DNA of 9,976 nt, from positions 1 to 9,976 of the forward strand of contig CAZTLI010000181.1 in NCBI GenBank assembly GCA_964614375.1, in the 5' to 3' direction. Within the stretch, counting starts at the first letter, position 1. Each line of letters starts with the position of its first letter. Shown here piece by piece: positions 1 to 6,885 of the stretch. Under the pieces are notes generated by a model, which saw only the letters and a program-made list of their open reading frames with translations, made no database searches and was not told the DNA's origin. The position numbers were made by a program, and so were the translations under genes. The DNA is from CAZTLI01 sp964614375. Lineage in GTDB: Bacteria; Chloroflexota; Anaerolineae; Aggregatilineales; Phototrophicaceae.

Positions 1-347
1 TCACCGGGCACACTGCCGCGATGATTGCGGATAGCGTCTTTCACAATGTCGATTTTGGTCTGGGGATACCCCATTTCGGAGAGGATGTCCTGCGCGAGCG
101 CCGCGCTGTGGAGGTGATGTTTCTCCGCCAATGAACTATCGCGGATGACCGATAAATCGTGCAGCAGCGCGCCGAGTTCGACCAGTTCCGCGTCGGCATT
201 CAATTCCGGCGCGAGTCGGCGTCCGTAGTGAATGACCGATTGCAGATGATGCGTCCAGATAGACACGCCAAATACATTGCTATCGGCATAACAGGCGGCC
301 TCGACCAGCGCCGTCACCTCACGAATCACATCCGATTGCCGTTCCAT
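1..347 (-). CDS. HD-domain phosphohydrolase, partial (C-terminus beyond window start)
   Basis: The first 115 residues of a protein on the minus strand are visible; the rest lies outside the window. The metal-binding pattern of the HD superfamily is present: His33/His34 in a THH motif, His63-Asp64 in LLHDLS, a histidine cluster at 77-80 (HHLH) and His109 in NHR. HD proteins of this small type usually hydrolyse phosphate esters of nucleotides or similar metabolites, but the substrate cannot be told from sequence. The start at 347 is preceded by GGAG about ten bases upstream and by a promoter-like pair at 383-411. The protein looks cytoplasmic, with no signal peptide or membrane segment in the visible part. 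The family call is firm; the specific role is unknown. Confidence 0.85.
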   Translation of the reverse strand, partial: MERQSDVIREVTALVEAACYADSNVFGVSIWTHHLQSVIHYGRRLAPELNADAELVELGALLHDLSVIRDSSLAEKHHLHSAALAQDILSEMGYPQTKIDIVKDAIRNHRGSVPG

Positions 348-382
348 CGCCGTCTCACTCCGCTGCCATTACACACAGTGTC

Positions 383-411
383 ATTATGCCCGTAACTGCG
401 TGTCATGACAA
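383..411 (-). promoter_or_regulatory. sigma70-type promoter for the HD-domain gene, with palindrome over the -35
   Basis: Read on the minus strand, TTGTCA (406-411) and CATAAT (383-388) are separated by exactly 17 bases; each hexamer has five of six consensus bases. Transcription would begin near 376, leaving a ~29-nt leader before the start codon at 347. A perfect 10-bp palindrome, TGTCATGACA (401-410), overlaps the -35 box and could be an operator. The promoter is inferred from spacing and match only. Confidence 0.55.
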
Positions 412-426
412 ATGCGCGTGTTCGTC

Positions 427-1101
427 TTAGACCGCTTCTTCCCAGACGGAAACGGGGGTCGAATGGAACAGCCAGAGGAGCGCCCAGCCGGTGATGCCTG
501 CCTGTGCAATCGTGCCAATCGCCCACAAGACCAGCATCTCGCCGCGCGGATTGCTGGTGAGCACGCCGCCCCAGACCAGTCCGCCGACGATATTAGCCAG
601 CACCCACAACCATACACCCTTGATGCGCTTACGCAGCACGATGGCTTGCGCGCTGCTCAAACACGCGACAAAAATCACCATCCAGATTTCCATCGGCACG
701 CTGTACAACAGGGTGTAACTATAGGTATTCCGCGGACCGAACAGAAAATCCAGCAAAATAAGCGCGCCCCCACCGAGCGCGCCACCGAGTAGATTGACCC
801 ATAACCATTTGCTGTGTTCCCAACCGAACCACTGACGAATGACCTGCTGTTGTAAATAGCCCGTCATCAGACCAATGCTCGCGCCAACACCGGTCGCAAC
901 AAGGAACACGCCAGAATCGAATTCTGAGCCGGTGTAAGAATAGAAATCAATAAAGTGCCGAAAAAATGTCAGTATGATAAATCCCAGCACCGCCGCGACG
1001 ATGCCCCCGGCAAAGAGTGCAGCAGGCCAGACAATCACCCCCATCACGAACCAATCGCGCAAAAACCGTTTGCTGTCGTAAATGAAATAACGCTGATTCA
1101 T
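427..1101 (-). CDS. polytopic membrane protein of unknown function with internal repeat
   Basis: This 224-residue protein has about six predicted transmembrane segments (roughly 18-46, 63-82, 98-121, 133-152, 162-181 and 188-213), with only short loops between them. No catalytic or transport motif is recognisable. Two stretches resemble each other: one around residues 84-114 and one around 151-181 each have a Gln-x(1-2)-Val/Ile-x-Arg segment, then LWV and a GG-containing helix, which suggests an internal duplication. GGAG lies six bases before the start at 1101. The gene is separated from the HD gene downstream by ~80 bases that contain that gene's own promoter, so the two are probably not a strict operon. 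I cannot name the family; the membrane location is clear. Confidence 0.8.
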   Translation of the reverse strand: MNQRYFIYDSKRFLRDWFVMGVIVWPAALFAGGIVAAVLGFIILTFFRHFIDFYSYTGSEFDSGVFLVATGVGASIGLMTGYLQQQVIRQWFGWEHSKWLWVNLLGGALGGGALILLDFLFGPRNTYSYTLLYSVPMEIWMVIFVACLSSAQAIVLRKRIKGVWLWVLANIVGGLVWGGVLTSNPRGEMLVLWAIGTIAQAGITGWALLWLFHSTPVSVWEEAV

Positions 1102-1189
1102 GGGTCACTCCATCTATCTCTCTTGCGTTCACCTTACACCAGAATCGGGATGTAATTCAAGCATACCACAATCTGATATACACCCTAAC

Positions 1190-1337
1190 GGTGGCGGATT
1201 CTGTACAGCGGAGGGCAACCGCAGGGCGCAACGTCGGATTCAGATGCGAGTGGTTCGCGGGACTTGTGATCTACAGCCATCGCCAGGATACCATCCCGCG
1301 CGGCGGAAGGCCTGTGATAGGCGCGATGGCCTTTTTA
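1190..1337 (+). ncRNA. candidate structured RNA ending in a terminator-like hairpin
   Basis: This stretch has no convincing protein gene and folds by eye. Bases 1190-1205 can pair with 1272-1285 (about 12 pairs including two G-U, one bulge). Hairpins lie inside, for example GCGG/CCGC near 1209-1223. CCATC-CC-GCGC (1291-1301) pairs with GCGCGATGG (1321-1329) directly before a run of five T (1332-1336), as in an intrinsic terminator. A weak -10-like TATACA (1177-1182) lies just upstream. I do not recognise a known riboswitch, 6S or SRP signature. It could be a small RNA or a leader/attenuator; it could also be chance pairing in GC-rich DNA. Confidence 0.3.
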
Positions 1338-1371
1338 CTGGGGAGTTCATCCCACATTGACGATGCGGGGG

Positions 1372-1398
1372 TTGATTTGTGCCGTTTGGCTGTATAAT
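1372..1398 (+). promoter_or_regulatory. promoter-like sequence pointing toward the sigma-factor operon
   Basis: TTGATT (1372-1377) and a perfect TATAAT (1393-1398) are spaced by 15 bases, slightly short, with TG directly before the -10. A transcript would start near 1405 and run antisense across tRNA-Leu before reaching the sigma-factor gene at 1600. No other obvious promoter was found for that operon. Whether it is used is inference. Confidence 0.35.
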
Positions 1399-1424
1399 AA
1401 TCGCGCGGGTTAAATGGTGTGAGA

Positions 1425-1457
1425 AACAAAAAAGTCAGGCTTTGTTGACCTGACTTT
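1425..1457 (-). terminator. intrinsic terminator of tRNA-Leu
   Basis: Read on the minus strand, a 9-bp perfect stem (AAAGTCAGG 1449-1457 with CCTGACTTT 1431-1439, loop of nine bases) is followed by further T residues. It lies four bases past the tRNA 3' end, in the right place and orientation. On the plus strand the same hairpin lacks a clear T-run, so rightward transcription may pass. Confidence 0.75.
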
Positions 1458-1460
1458 GTG

Positions 1461-1543
1461 TGCCGGAGGTGGGATTCGAACCCACAAGCCCGTAAGGGCA
1501 ACGGTGTTTGAGACCGCAGCGTATCCCGTTCCGCCACTCCGGC
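1461..1543 (-). tRNA. tRNA-Leu, anticodon CAA
   Basis: An 83-nt class II tRNA folds cleanly on the minus strand. The acceptor stem is GCCGGAG with CTCCGGC, followed by discriminator A. The anticodon stem is GCGGT/ACCGT around loop CTCAAAC, giving anticodon CAA, which reads the leucine codon UUG. The long variable arm contains a GCCC/GGGC stem typical of tRNA-Leu. The T arm is GTGGG-TTCGAAT-CCCAC. The 3' CCA is not encoded (CAC follows) and must be added after transcription. An intrinsic terminator lies directly downstream. Confidence 0.97.
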
Positions 1544-1599
1544 AATTTAAAGATTTAGAAGACAAAATATAGCAAAAAATCATAACACATCCGACGTGA

Positions 1600-2214
1600 A
1601 TGTCAATGGCAGACCACCAGCAGACGAGCGAAGACCAACTGATTACACAGGCGCTTGATGGCAGTATCGAAGCGTTCAACGGCCTTGTTTTGCGTTATCA
1701 GGACCGGGTGTATACACAGGCCTATCGCATCATGGGTGAAGCGGCGAGTGCGGCGGATATGGCACAGGATGCGTTTATCACCGCCTATCGCAAATTGGAT
1801 ACCTATCGTGGCGGCAGTTTTCTGTCGTGGCTGCTGCGAATCACGACCAATCGCTGTTATGACGAACTGCGCCGTCACAAACGCCGCCCTGCCATTTCGA
1901 TTGAAGATTTACCCGGCGCGGATATGGACGATGGCCCGCCCCTGCCTGCTGCCAATCCATCACCTGAAGACGCCGCCCAATCCAGCGAACTCAGTCGAGC
2001 GATACAGGATTGCATCACCGGACTCAACGACGAACAGCGTGTCGTCCTCGTCATGAGCGATGTGCAGGGCATGAGTTATCAGGAAATCGCCGAAACCCTG
2101 CACACGCGCATGGGCACAGTCAAATCCCGCTTGAGTCGGGCGCGCGTGAGTGTGCGGAATTGTTTGCAAGCCGTTCAGGAACTTTTACCGCCTGAATTTC
2201 GTCTAGTAAAGTGA
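1600..2214 (+). CDS. ECF-type RNA polymerase sigma factor (sigma-70 family, RpoE-like)
   Basis: The 204-residue protein has the two-domain layout of extracytoplasmic-function sigma factors. Region 2 spans about residues 26-95, including the DxxQDAFITAYRKL-type core-binding segment and a basic RRHKRR end. An acidic/proline linker follows (about 96-130), and region 4 covers about 134-188 with the helix-turn-helix segment beginning YQEIAETL and the GTVKSRLSRAR recognition helix. It directs RNA polymerase to a small set of stress or envelope promoters. The start at 1600 lacks a strong ribosome site; Met3 at 1606 is an alternative. The next gene encodes an anti-sigma-like membrane protein, the usual partner that holds such factors inactive at the membrane. 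A hairpin (2216-2240) lies right behind the stop. Confidence 0.95.
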   Translation: MSMADHQQTSEDQLITQALDGSIEAFNGLVLRYQDRVYTQAYRIMGEAASAADMAQDAFITAYRKLDTYRGGSFLSWLLRITTNRCYDELRRHKRRPAISIEDLPGADMDDGPPLPAANPSPEDAAQSSELSRAIQDCITGLNDEQRVVLVMSDVQGMSYQEIAETLHTRMGTVKSRLSRARVSVRNCLQAVQELLPPEFRLVK

Positions 2215-2215
2215 A

Positions 2216-2240
2216 GGCATAGCCAGAATGGAACTATGCC
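2216..2240 (+). other. hairpin between sigma and anti-sigma genes
   Basis: GGCATAG (2216-2222) pairs perfectly with CTATGCC (2234-2240) around an 11-base loop, one base after the sigma stop codon. No T-run follows, so it is not a standard terminator. In the 76-nt gap it could slow ribosomes or shield the mRNA end and so tune the sigma to anti-sigma ratio; that role is inference. Confidence 0.4.
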
Positions 2241-2290
2241 CCCTAAATCATTGATGATGCCGTTGTTGAATGAGTTAATGGAAGCCACTG

Positions 2291-3343
2291 ATGTCTGTTG
2301 AACGTAACCTATCCGACCAGGACTACGAACTGCTCTCTGCCTATCTTGACGGGGCGCTGACGGATTCCGAGCGGATGACGCTGGAACGGCGCTTAGCAGC
2401 CGATGATAGATTGCGCGATGAACTGGAGCAGCTCTATCAGACTGTACAGTGGATTCAACAACTGCCGGCCCTGCGTGCCCCGCGCGATTTCACGATCAAT
2501 GCGGCAATGGTCGAAGCGGCGGACGCACAGGCAAAAATCATCCCCATGCCCAGGTCAAAACCCATCCGTCGCGTCGCTTCGTTTAATTATGTGGGCATTG
2601 CGGCGGCGGTGGCGATTGTGTTGTTCGCGGGCATTCTGGTTATTACGATGCTGGGACCGGGTATTGGCAGTGTGTTTAGCAATGTCGTCAGCGCGTTAAA
2701 TAATGAAAGTCCGAATAGCGCCGATGGCGTCGCCGTCGCGCAGAATCCAACCCTGCCGACTGTGACCGAAACCCCCACAGAACCCCAACTACAGGGGCGC
2801 AGCGGCAACGAAGAAACAGCCACCACATTGGGCGATGACACCGTTGGCAATGGCGCGAATACCGGTGATGCACAGGCGGGCGCTGCACCGCCACCTGCAC
2901 CCGCCACTACAGCCGACGTCTCGCGCGGCGCTGTGGATGGCGCAGCGGCTGTGGACGATGCTGCCGGGATAGATGAGGCGGAATCTGACACGGCTTCGGA
3001 TTTGGACTCTGCCACAGACCAGACTATCGCGCCCCCTGCGACATTCAATCAATCCGAACCCGCTGGCGCTGCCGACGCACCCCCGAATGCAGGTGGTGGT
3101 GTCGGCGGACAAGGGCCTAATATTGCGACGATTGTGACTGAAGCACCCAATGAGACGATGGCCTTTGGCGCGACAGAAGTCGATAGCGTGGCGGCTGAAA
3201 CCTTGCCCGAAGTGGGCACGTCCGAGAGTGCATCGGCAGACCGCTTCCGGTCTGGACCAGACCTGGTGCTGCAAACGCTGTTCTATATCGTCGTCTCGGT
3301 GTTCATCACACTGTACAACCTCATATCTGGTTCGTCCAGATGA
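2291..3343 (+). CDS. anti-sigma-factor-like membrane protein, cysteine-free, two membrane segments
   Basis: The 350-residue protein begins with a ~65-residue helical acidic domain whose pattern (LLSAYLDGALTDSER...LERRLAADDRLRDEL) is typical of cytoplasmic anti-sigma domains. The zinc-binding HxxxCxxC motif of the ZAS type is absent, as the whole protein has no cysteine. A membrane segment follows at about 99-121. Residues ~135-320 form a low-complexity stretch rich in Ala, Gly, Thr, Asp and Pro, probably disordered and outside the membrane. A second membrane segment lies at about 325-345, four to five residues before the end, so both termini should face the cytoplasm. GGAAG upstream supports the start at 2291. 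The position right after an ECF sigma gene supports a role as its regulator. The last four bases overlap the next start (ATGA). The sensor signal is unknown. Confidence 0.8.
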   Translation: MSVERNLSDQDYELLSAYLDGALTDSERMTLERRLAADDRLRDELEQLYQTVQWIQQLPALRAPRDFTINAAMVEAADAQAKIIPMPRSKPIRRVASFNYVGIAAAVAIVLFAGILVITMLGPGIGSVFSNVVSALNNESPNSADGVAVAQNPTLPTVTETPTEPQLQGRSGNEETATTLGDDTVGNGANTGDAQAGAAPPPAPATTADVSRGAVDGAAAVDDAAGIDEAESDTASDLDSATDQTIAPPATFNQSEPAGAADAPPNAGGGVGGQGPNIATIVTEAPNETMAFGATEVDSVAAETLPEVGTSESASADRFRSGPDLVLQTLFYIVVSVFITLYNLISGSSR

Positions 3344-3846
3344 CCGACGCGCAGTTCGCCCATTACTGCCCAGCATGTGGCGCACCCACTGCCCAGCGCG
3401 ACTATCGCGGCGTAACACGTCCTATCTGCACAGCCTGTAATCATGTCGTGTTTTTCAATCCGCGTGTGGCGGTGGTGGCATTCATCGTGCGCGATGACAA
3501 AGTGCTGCTGATTCAACGCGCGGGTGATCCGGGCAAGGGCAAATGGGCGTGTCCGGCGGGCTTTGTCGATGCGGGCGAAGACCCGGAAGAGGCCGTCTTA
3601 CGCGAAGTCCATGAGGAAACGGGTTTAGAGGGCGAAATCACGGGGCTGCTGGACGTATTCCCAAAACGGGATGATGGGTTGGCGGACATCGTGATTTGCT
3701 ATCGGGTCGGCGTCACCGGCGGCACACTGCAACCCGACGACGATGCCGCCGATGCGCGCTGGGTGACGACAGACAAGGTGCCGGAACTGGTGTTTTACCC
3801 CTCACAAACGCTGGTCGCTCGCTGGCAGCGCGGCGAGATTGGCTGA
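3340..3846 (+). CDS. Nudix hydrolase with N-terminal zinc ribbon
   Basis: The 168-residue protein opens with a zinc ribbon formed by Cys10, Cys13, Cys30 and Cys33, followed by a Nudix fold. The Nudix box is complete: Gly74-x5-Glu80-x7-Arg88-Glu89-Val-x-Glu92-Glu93-x-Gly95-Leu96, with the glutamates that bind Mg2+. Such enzymes cleave nucleoside diphosphates linked to another group; zinc-ribbon members include NADH pyrophosphatases and ADP-ribose or related hydrolases. The NudC signature (SQPWPFPxS) is not present, so the substrate is open. Its ATG overlaps the anti-sigma stop in ATGA, so translation is probably coupled and it belongs to the sigma operon. Confidence 0.93.
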   Translation: MTDAQFAHYCPACGAPTAQRDYRGVTRPICTACNHVVFFNPRVAVVAFIVRDDKVLLIQRAGDPGKGKWACPAGFVDAGEDPEEAVLREVHEETGLEGEITGLLDVFPKRDDGLADIVICYRVGVTGGTLQPDDDAADARWVTTDKVPELVFYPSQTLVARWQRGEIG

Positions 3847-3932
3847 TACCCTGATTCGGAGTTGGCAGCATCCGGCACATTGAAGCGAATTCCGCTCCAG
3901 AAACAGAGGCGCTCGCATTGCAGCGATCAACA

Positions 3933-3974
3933 ATTCAGCTTAAGGACAGCGGATGTTCCGGGTGCTGGCTGAAT
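3933..3974. other. stem-loop between the Nudix gene and the convergent TetR gene
   Basis: ATTCAGC (3933-3939) pairs with GCTGAAT (3968-3974), and inside it CAGC (3947-3950) pairs with GCTG (3964-3967), leaving a one-sided bulge. No T-run follows on either strand, so it is at best a weak terminator or an mRNA end structure. Nothing else was recognised in the 163-base gap. Confidence 0.25.
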
Positions 3975-4009
3975 AGCTGACAGGCCGCCCCGCAATCAGA
4001 ATGATGAAG

Positions 4010-4633
4010 CTAATCCGCGAAGTTTTCCAGCTCGTCTAAGTCAGGGATAGGCAGTCCCAATACCGTGAAGATACCGGGTAATGCCAATGTCTGGAAGAGT
4101 TCTGCCATGTGTTCGGGTGGATGCGGCATATCGTTTTCCAGCCACCAGATTAACAGCGAAAACATCGACCCGGCGACATGATGGGCGATGATGACGGTTG
4201 GGACGCTGGCTCTGGTATCGTCTGGAATGAGCAGCTTCAACCAGTGTTCGGCCTGCATCGCCAGATAATGCTGCACCCGACTCATGACGTAGGTCACGCC
4301 CCGTTCACCCAGTAAGACGCGATAGAGCGCGCTGTATTCCTGTGCATGACGAAACGCCAGCAGGGCCGGGGGCAGCTTGCCATCGCCCGTGTTCATGATG
4401 ATCTGGCGCTGCTCAACGAGGTCATTAAACATCTCTTCCAGGCTGTTGGTCAGTAGTTCATCTTTATCGCTGTAGTGCAAATAAAAGGTGGCGCGGCTGA
4501 GGTCGGCGGCGTCGGTGATGTCCTGTACGGTGATGTGGGCATAACCTTTATCGAGAATGAGTTGAATGAGGGCTTCGCGGAGTTGTTTACGAGTACGCCG
4601 TACTCGCCTATCGACCTGTTTACCATCTGACAT
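4010..4633 (-). CDS. TetR/AcrR-family transcriptional regulator
   Basis: The N-terminal DNA-binding domain has the TetR layout: a basic RRVRRTRKQLREAL helix, then a helix-turn-helix containing ITVQDITDAADLSRATFYLHY followed by SDKDELL. The C-terminal helical half would bind a ligand and form the dimer. I chose the start at 4633, giving 207 residues, because AGGTG lies six bases before it and a TATAAT -10 (4652-4657, minus strand) lies between it and an alternative ATG at 4663 that has no ribosome site. The gene is divergent from the P450, sharing 124 bases. TetR proteins in this arrangement usually repress themselves and the divergent gene and are released by a small molecule, plausibly the P450 substrate. 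That link is inference. Confidence 0.92.
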   Translation of the reverse strand: MSDGKQVDRRVRRTRKQLREALIQLILDKGYAHITVQDITDAADLSRATFYLHYSDKDELLTNSLEEMFNDLVEQRQIIMNTGDGKLPPALLAFRHAQEYSALYRVLLGERGVTYVMSRVQHYLAMQAEHWLKLLIPDDTRASVPTVIIAHHVAGSMFSLLIWWLENDMPHPPEHMAELFQTLALPGIFTVLGLPIPDLDELENFAD

Positions 4634-4757
4634 AATAGACACCTGACTATAATTATACAACATGACTGATTTGCGTATTGACAGTCTTTTAAATTACCGT
4701 ACCCTGTAATTGTACATGATGTCTACAAATAGCCAAAAGTGAACGAGGTGTCCAATT
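4634..4757. promoter_or_regulatory. divergent TetR / P450 control region with small inverted repeats
   Basis: This AT-rich gap holds a minus-strand TATAAT (4652-4657) for the regulator and a consensus TTGACA (4678-4683) for the P450, though the best matching -10, TGTAAT (4705-4710), is 21 bases away. Candidate operator elements are the perfect palindrome TATAATTATA around 4648-4657 and the inverted repeat TTGTA-N9-TACAA (4710-4728). Both genes start behind nearly the same leader, AGGTGTC then an AT-rich spacer and ATG, pointing in opposite directions. Confidence 0.45.
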
Positions 4758-6113
4758 ATGGCACAACCCTATCCACCCGGCCCAAAGGGGCAGTTCCTCA
4801 TCGGCAATCTGCGCGATTTTCAAGGGGCGAATCGCATCCCCTTTATGGAACAATGTCATCGTGACTATGGCGACATCGTGCATCTGACCCTGTTGAAACG
4901 CCATGTCTATCTGCTGTTTCATCCTGACACTATCCACACCGTGCTGGTCAAAGATGCGCGTAAATTCCACAAAAGCCCGATGCTGAAGAAAGCGACGGAG
5001 AAGGTCATTGGCGAGGGGATCCTCACCAGTGATGGCGACTTCCATAAACGCCAGCGACGCCTGGTCGCGCCCGCATTCCACGCGCAACGAATCGCCGCGT
5101 ATGCCGATACGATGGTCGAATATACACGCGCTATGCTGGATGACTGGAACGACGGCGCTGCGCTTGATATTGACGAGGAAATGATGAAGCTCACCATGCG
5201 AATCGTCGGCAAGACGCTGTTCGACACAGACGTTTCACACGATGCCGATAATATCGGTCATGCCATCACCATCGGCATTGAAACGGCGGCGCAGCGCGTC
5301 ACCCAACCGCTTCATCTCCCCGATTGGCTGCCCACACCCGCCAACCGCGAACGGCAGCGCGCGGGCGAAATTCTCGAACAGACCATCCGCACGATGATTG
5401 ATGATCGCCGCGCGACGGGCGAAGACCGGGGCGATTTGCTGTCGATGCTGCTGCTGTCGGAAGATGAAGACGGCAATCGCATGTCCGACAAAGAGGCGCG
5501 CGACGAAGCCATGACCTTGTTCATCGCCGGTCACGAAACCACCGCCAACGCCTTAACGTGGACATTGTATCTGCTGGCGCAGCACCCGGCGATGGTCGAG
5601 AAATTGTGCGCGGAACTGGATTCGGTGCTCGGTCAGCGCCCGCCGACGATGCACGACCTGCGCGCGCTGCCTTATACAGAAATGGTCATCAAAGAGGGGA
5701 TGCGCCTCTATCCGCCCGCATGGATTATGACGCGACTGGCGGTTGAAGATGTAGAAGTGGGGGATTATACCATTCCCGCAAATAGCGTCGTGGTGGTGAG
5801 TCCCTGGGTGATGCACCGTGATGAACGGTATTGGGATGCGCCCCTCGAATTCCGTCCCGAACGCTTTGCCGACGAGGATGCGATTCCTAAATACGCCTAT
5901 TTCCCATTTGGTGGGGGACCGCGTGTGTGCATCGGCAACAGCTTTGCGATGATGGAGGCTAACCTGCTGCTGGCGACCATCATGCAGCACTATGAGGTCG
6001 AAGGGCTGCCCGGTCAGGAAATCGTACCTGAACCCCTCATCACCCTGCGTCCGAAAAATGGTATTCGGATGCGCCTGAAACAACGTCACCCTGCGCCGCT
6101 TGAACTGGCGTAG
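4758..6113 (+). CDS. cytochrome P450
   Basis: The 451-residue protein is a complete soluble bacterial P450, a heme monooxygenase. It begins with a proline-rich PPGPKG segment and no membrane anchor. The I-helix oxygen-activation motif AGHETT is at 257-262, the K-helix ExxR is Glu313-Arg316, PERF follows at 367-370, and the heme loop FGGGPRVCIG places the iron-ligating cysteine at 391. The length is normal. It lacks a fused reductase and no ferredoxin or reductase gene is nearby, so electrons must come from proteins encoded elsewhere. AGGTG lies seven bases before the start. The divergent TetR gene is the likely regulator, and a terminator follows at 6130. The substrate cannot be inferred; fatty acid, terpene or xenobiotic oxidation are all possible. 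Confidence 0.96.
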   Translation: MAQPYPPGPKGQFLIGNLRDFQGANRIPFMEQCHRDYGDIVHLTLLKRHVYLLFHPDTIHTVLVKDARKFHKSPMLKKATEKVIGEGILTSDGDFHKRQRRLVAPAFHAQRIAAYADTMVEYTRAMLDDWNDGAALDIDEEMMKLTMRIVGKTLFDTDVSHDADNIGHAITIGIETAAQRVTQPLHLPDWLPTPANRERQRAGEILEQTIRTMIDDRRATGEDRGDLLSMLLLSEDEDGNRMSDKEARDEAMTLFIAGHETTANALTWTLYLLAQHPAMVEKLCAELDSVLGQRPPTMHDLRALPYTEMVIKEGMRLYPPAWIMTRLAVEDVEVGDYTIPANSVVVVSPWVMHRDERYWDAPLEFRPERFADEDAIPKYAYFPFGGGPRVCIGNSFAMMEANLLLATIMQHYEVEGLPGQEIVPEPLITLRPKNGIRMRLKQRHPAPLELA

Positions 6114-6129
6114 CAAATACCCTATTCAT

Positions 6130-6168
6130 GGGCGTGACCGTCGATTGATGACCGTCACGCCCTCTTTA
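6130..6168 (+). terminator. intrinsic terminator after the P450 gene
   Basis: GGGCGTGAC (6130-6138) pairs perfectly with GTCACGCCC (6154-6162) around a 15-base loop, followed by a short T-rich TCTTTA. It sits between the P450 and the convergent AIM24 gene. The T-run is short, so efficiency is uncertain. Confidence 0.65.
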
Positions 6169-6177
6169 TGTGCCGGT

Positions 6178-6864
6178 CTATTCCCCGCGTTTGGGCATCC
6201 GTGATGTCACCGCCGCCACCAGATTAGAAAACGGCATCGACTGTAACCACACCTTGCCGGGGCCGGTCAACTGCGCCAGAAACAGTCCTTCGCCACCGAA
6301 GAAGATATTTTTCACGCCCTGTACGCGCTCAATTTCATAGCCCACCGATGGGTCGTGCATCGCCACATGACCGGGATCGACCTTGAGGATTTCGCCCGGT
6401 TTCAATTCTGTCTGATGCACTTCGCCGCCAATTTCAAAAAATGCCGTGCCGGGTCCGGTGATTTTTTGCATGATGAAACCCTCGCCACCAAAAAAGCCCA
6501 CGCCCAATTTCTGCTTGAAATGGATTTCGCTGGTGACGCCATCTTCGGCGCACATGAACGAATCTTTTTGCCCGATGATAGACTGTCCGGCTTGAAGCTG
6601 CATGGCGATGATATGACCGGGCACTTCCGGCGCGAAGGTGATACGGCTTTCATTGGCTTCGCAGGTATACGTCGTATAAAACAGCGACTCGCCGCTAATC
6701 GCCCGTCCTAAAAAACCGCCTAAACCGCCGCCGCGCCCGCTGGTTTCCATCTTCAGGCCGTCGCTCATCCACGCCATACCGCCCGACTCGGTGAACACCG
6801 ATTCACCGCGTTTCAGGTCAATTTCCAGAATGGGCATCGTCGTGCCTTTAATCGCATAATCCAT
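6178..6864 (-). CDS. AIM24 family protein (TIGR00266-like, DUF124)
   Basis: The 228-residue protein shows the features of the AIM24 beta-sandwich family: an early ESGGMAWM segment (26-33), a glycine cluster GRGGGLGGFLGR (43-54), and two similar FFGGEG...TGPG stretches starting at 124 and 188. Length is normal for bacterial members. In yeast the homologue affects mitochondrial inner-membrane architecture; the function of bacterial members is not settled. There is no signal peptide or membrane helix. A GGGA ribosome site lies upstream of the start at 6864. It converges with the P450 and diverges from priA, so it is probably transcribed alone. Confidence 0.9.
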   Translation of the reverse strand: MDYAIKGTTMPILEIDLKRGESVFTESGGMAWMSDGLKMETSGRGGGLGGFLGRAISGESLFYTTYTCEANESRITFAPEVPGHIIAMQLQAGQSIIGQKDSFMCAEDGVTSEIHFKQKLGVGFFGGEGFIMQKITGPGTAFFEIGGEVHQTELKPGEILKVDPGHVAMHDPSVGYEIERVQGVKNIFFGGEGLFLAQLTGPGKVWLQSMPFSNLVAAVTSRMPKRGE

Positions 6865-6885
6865 CGTCTATTCCCTTTCTATGTA

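Noticed and set aside
412..792. 126-codon plus-strand frame opposite the membrane protein
   Set aside because: It lies fully antisense to a convincing six-helix protein, has no recognisable domain, and its composition is that of a mirrored frame.
2789..3418. 209-codon minus-strand frame opposite the anti-sigma loop
   Set aside because: It arises from the low-complexity Ala/Gly/Asp-rich coding region read backwards; no domain is visible.
4634..4663. Longer TetR start at 4663
   Set aside because: No ribosome site, and the likely -10 box lies between this ATG and the well-placed start at 4633.
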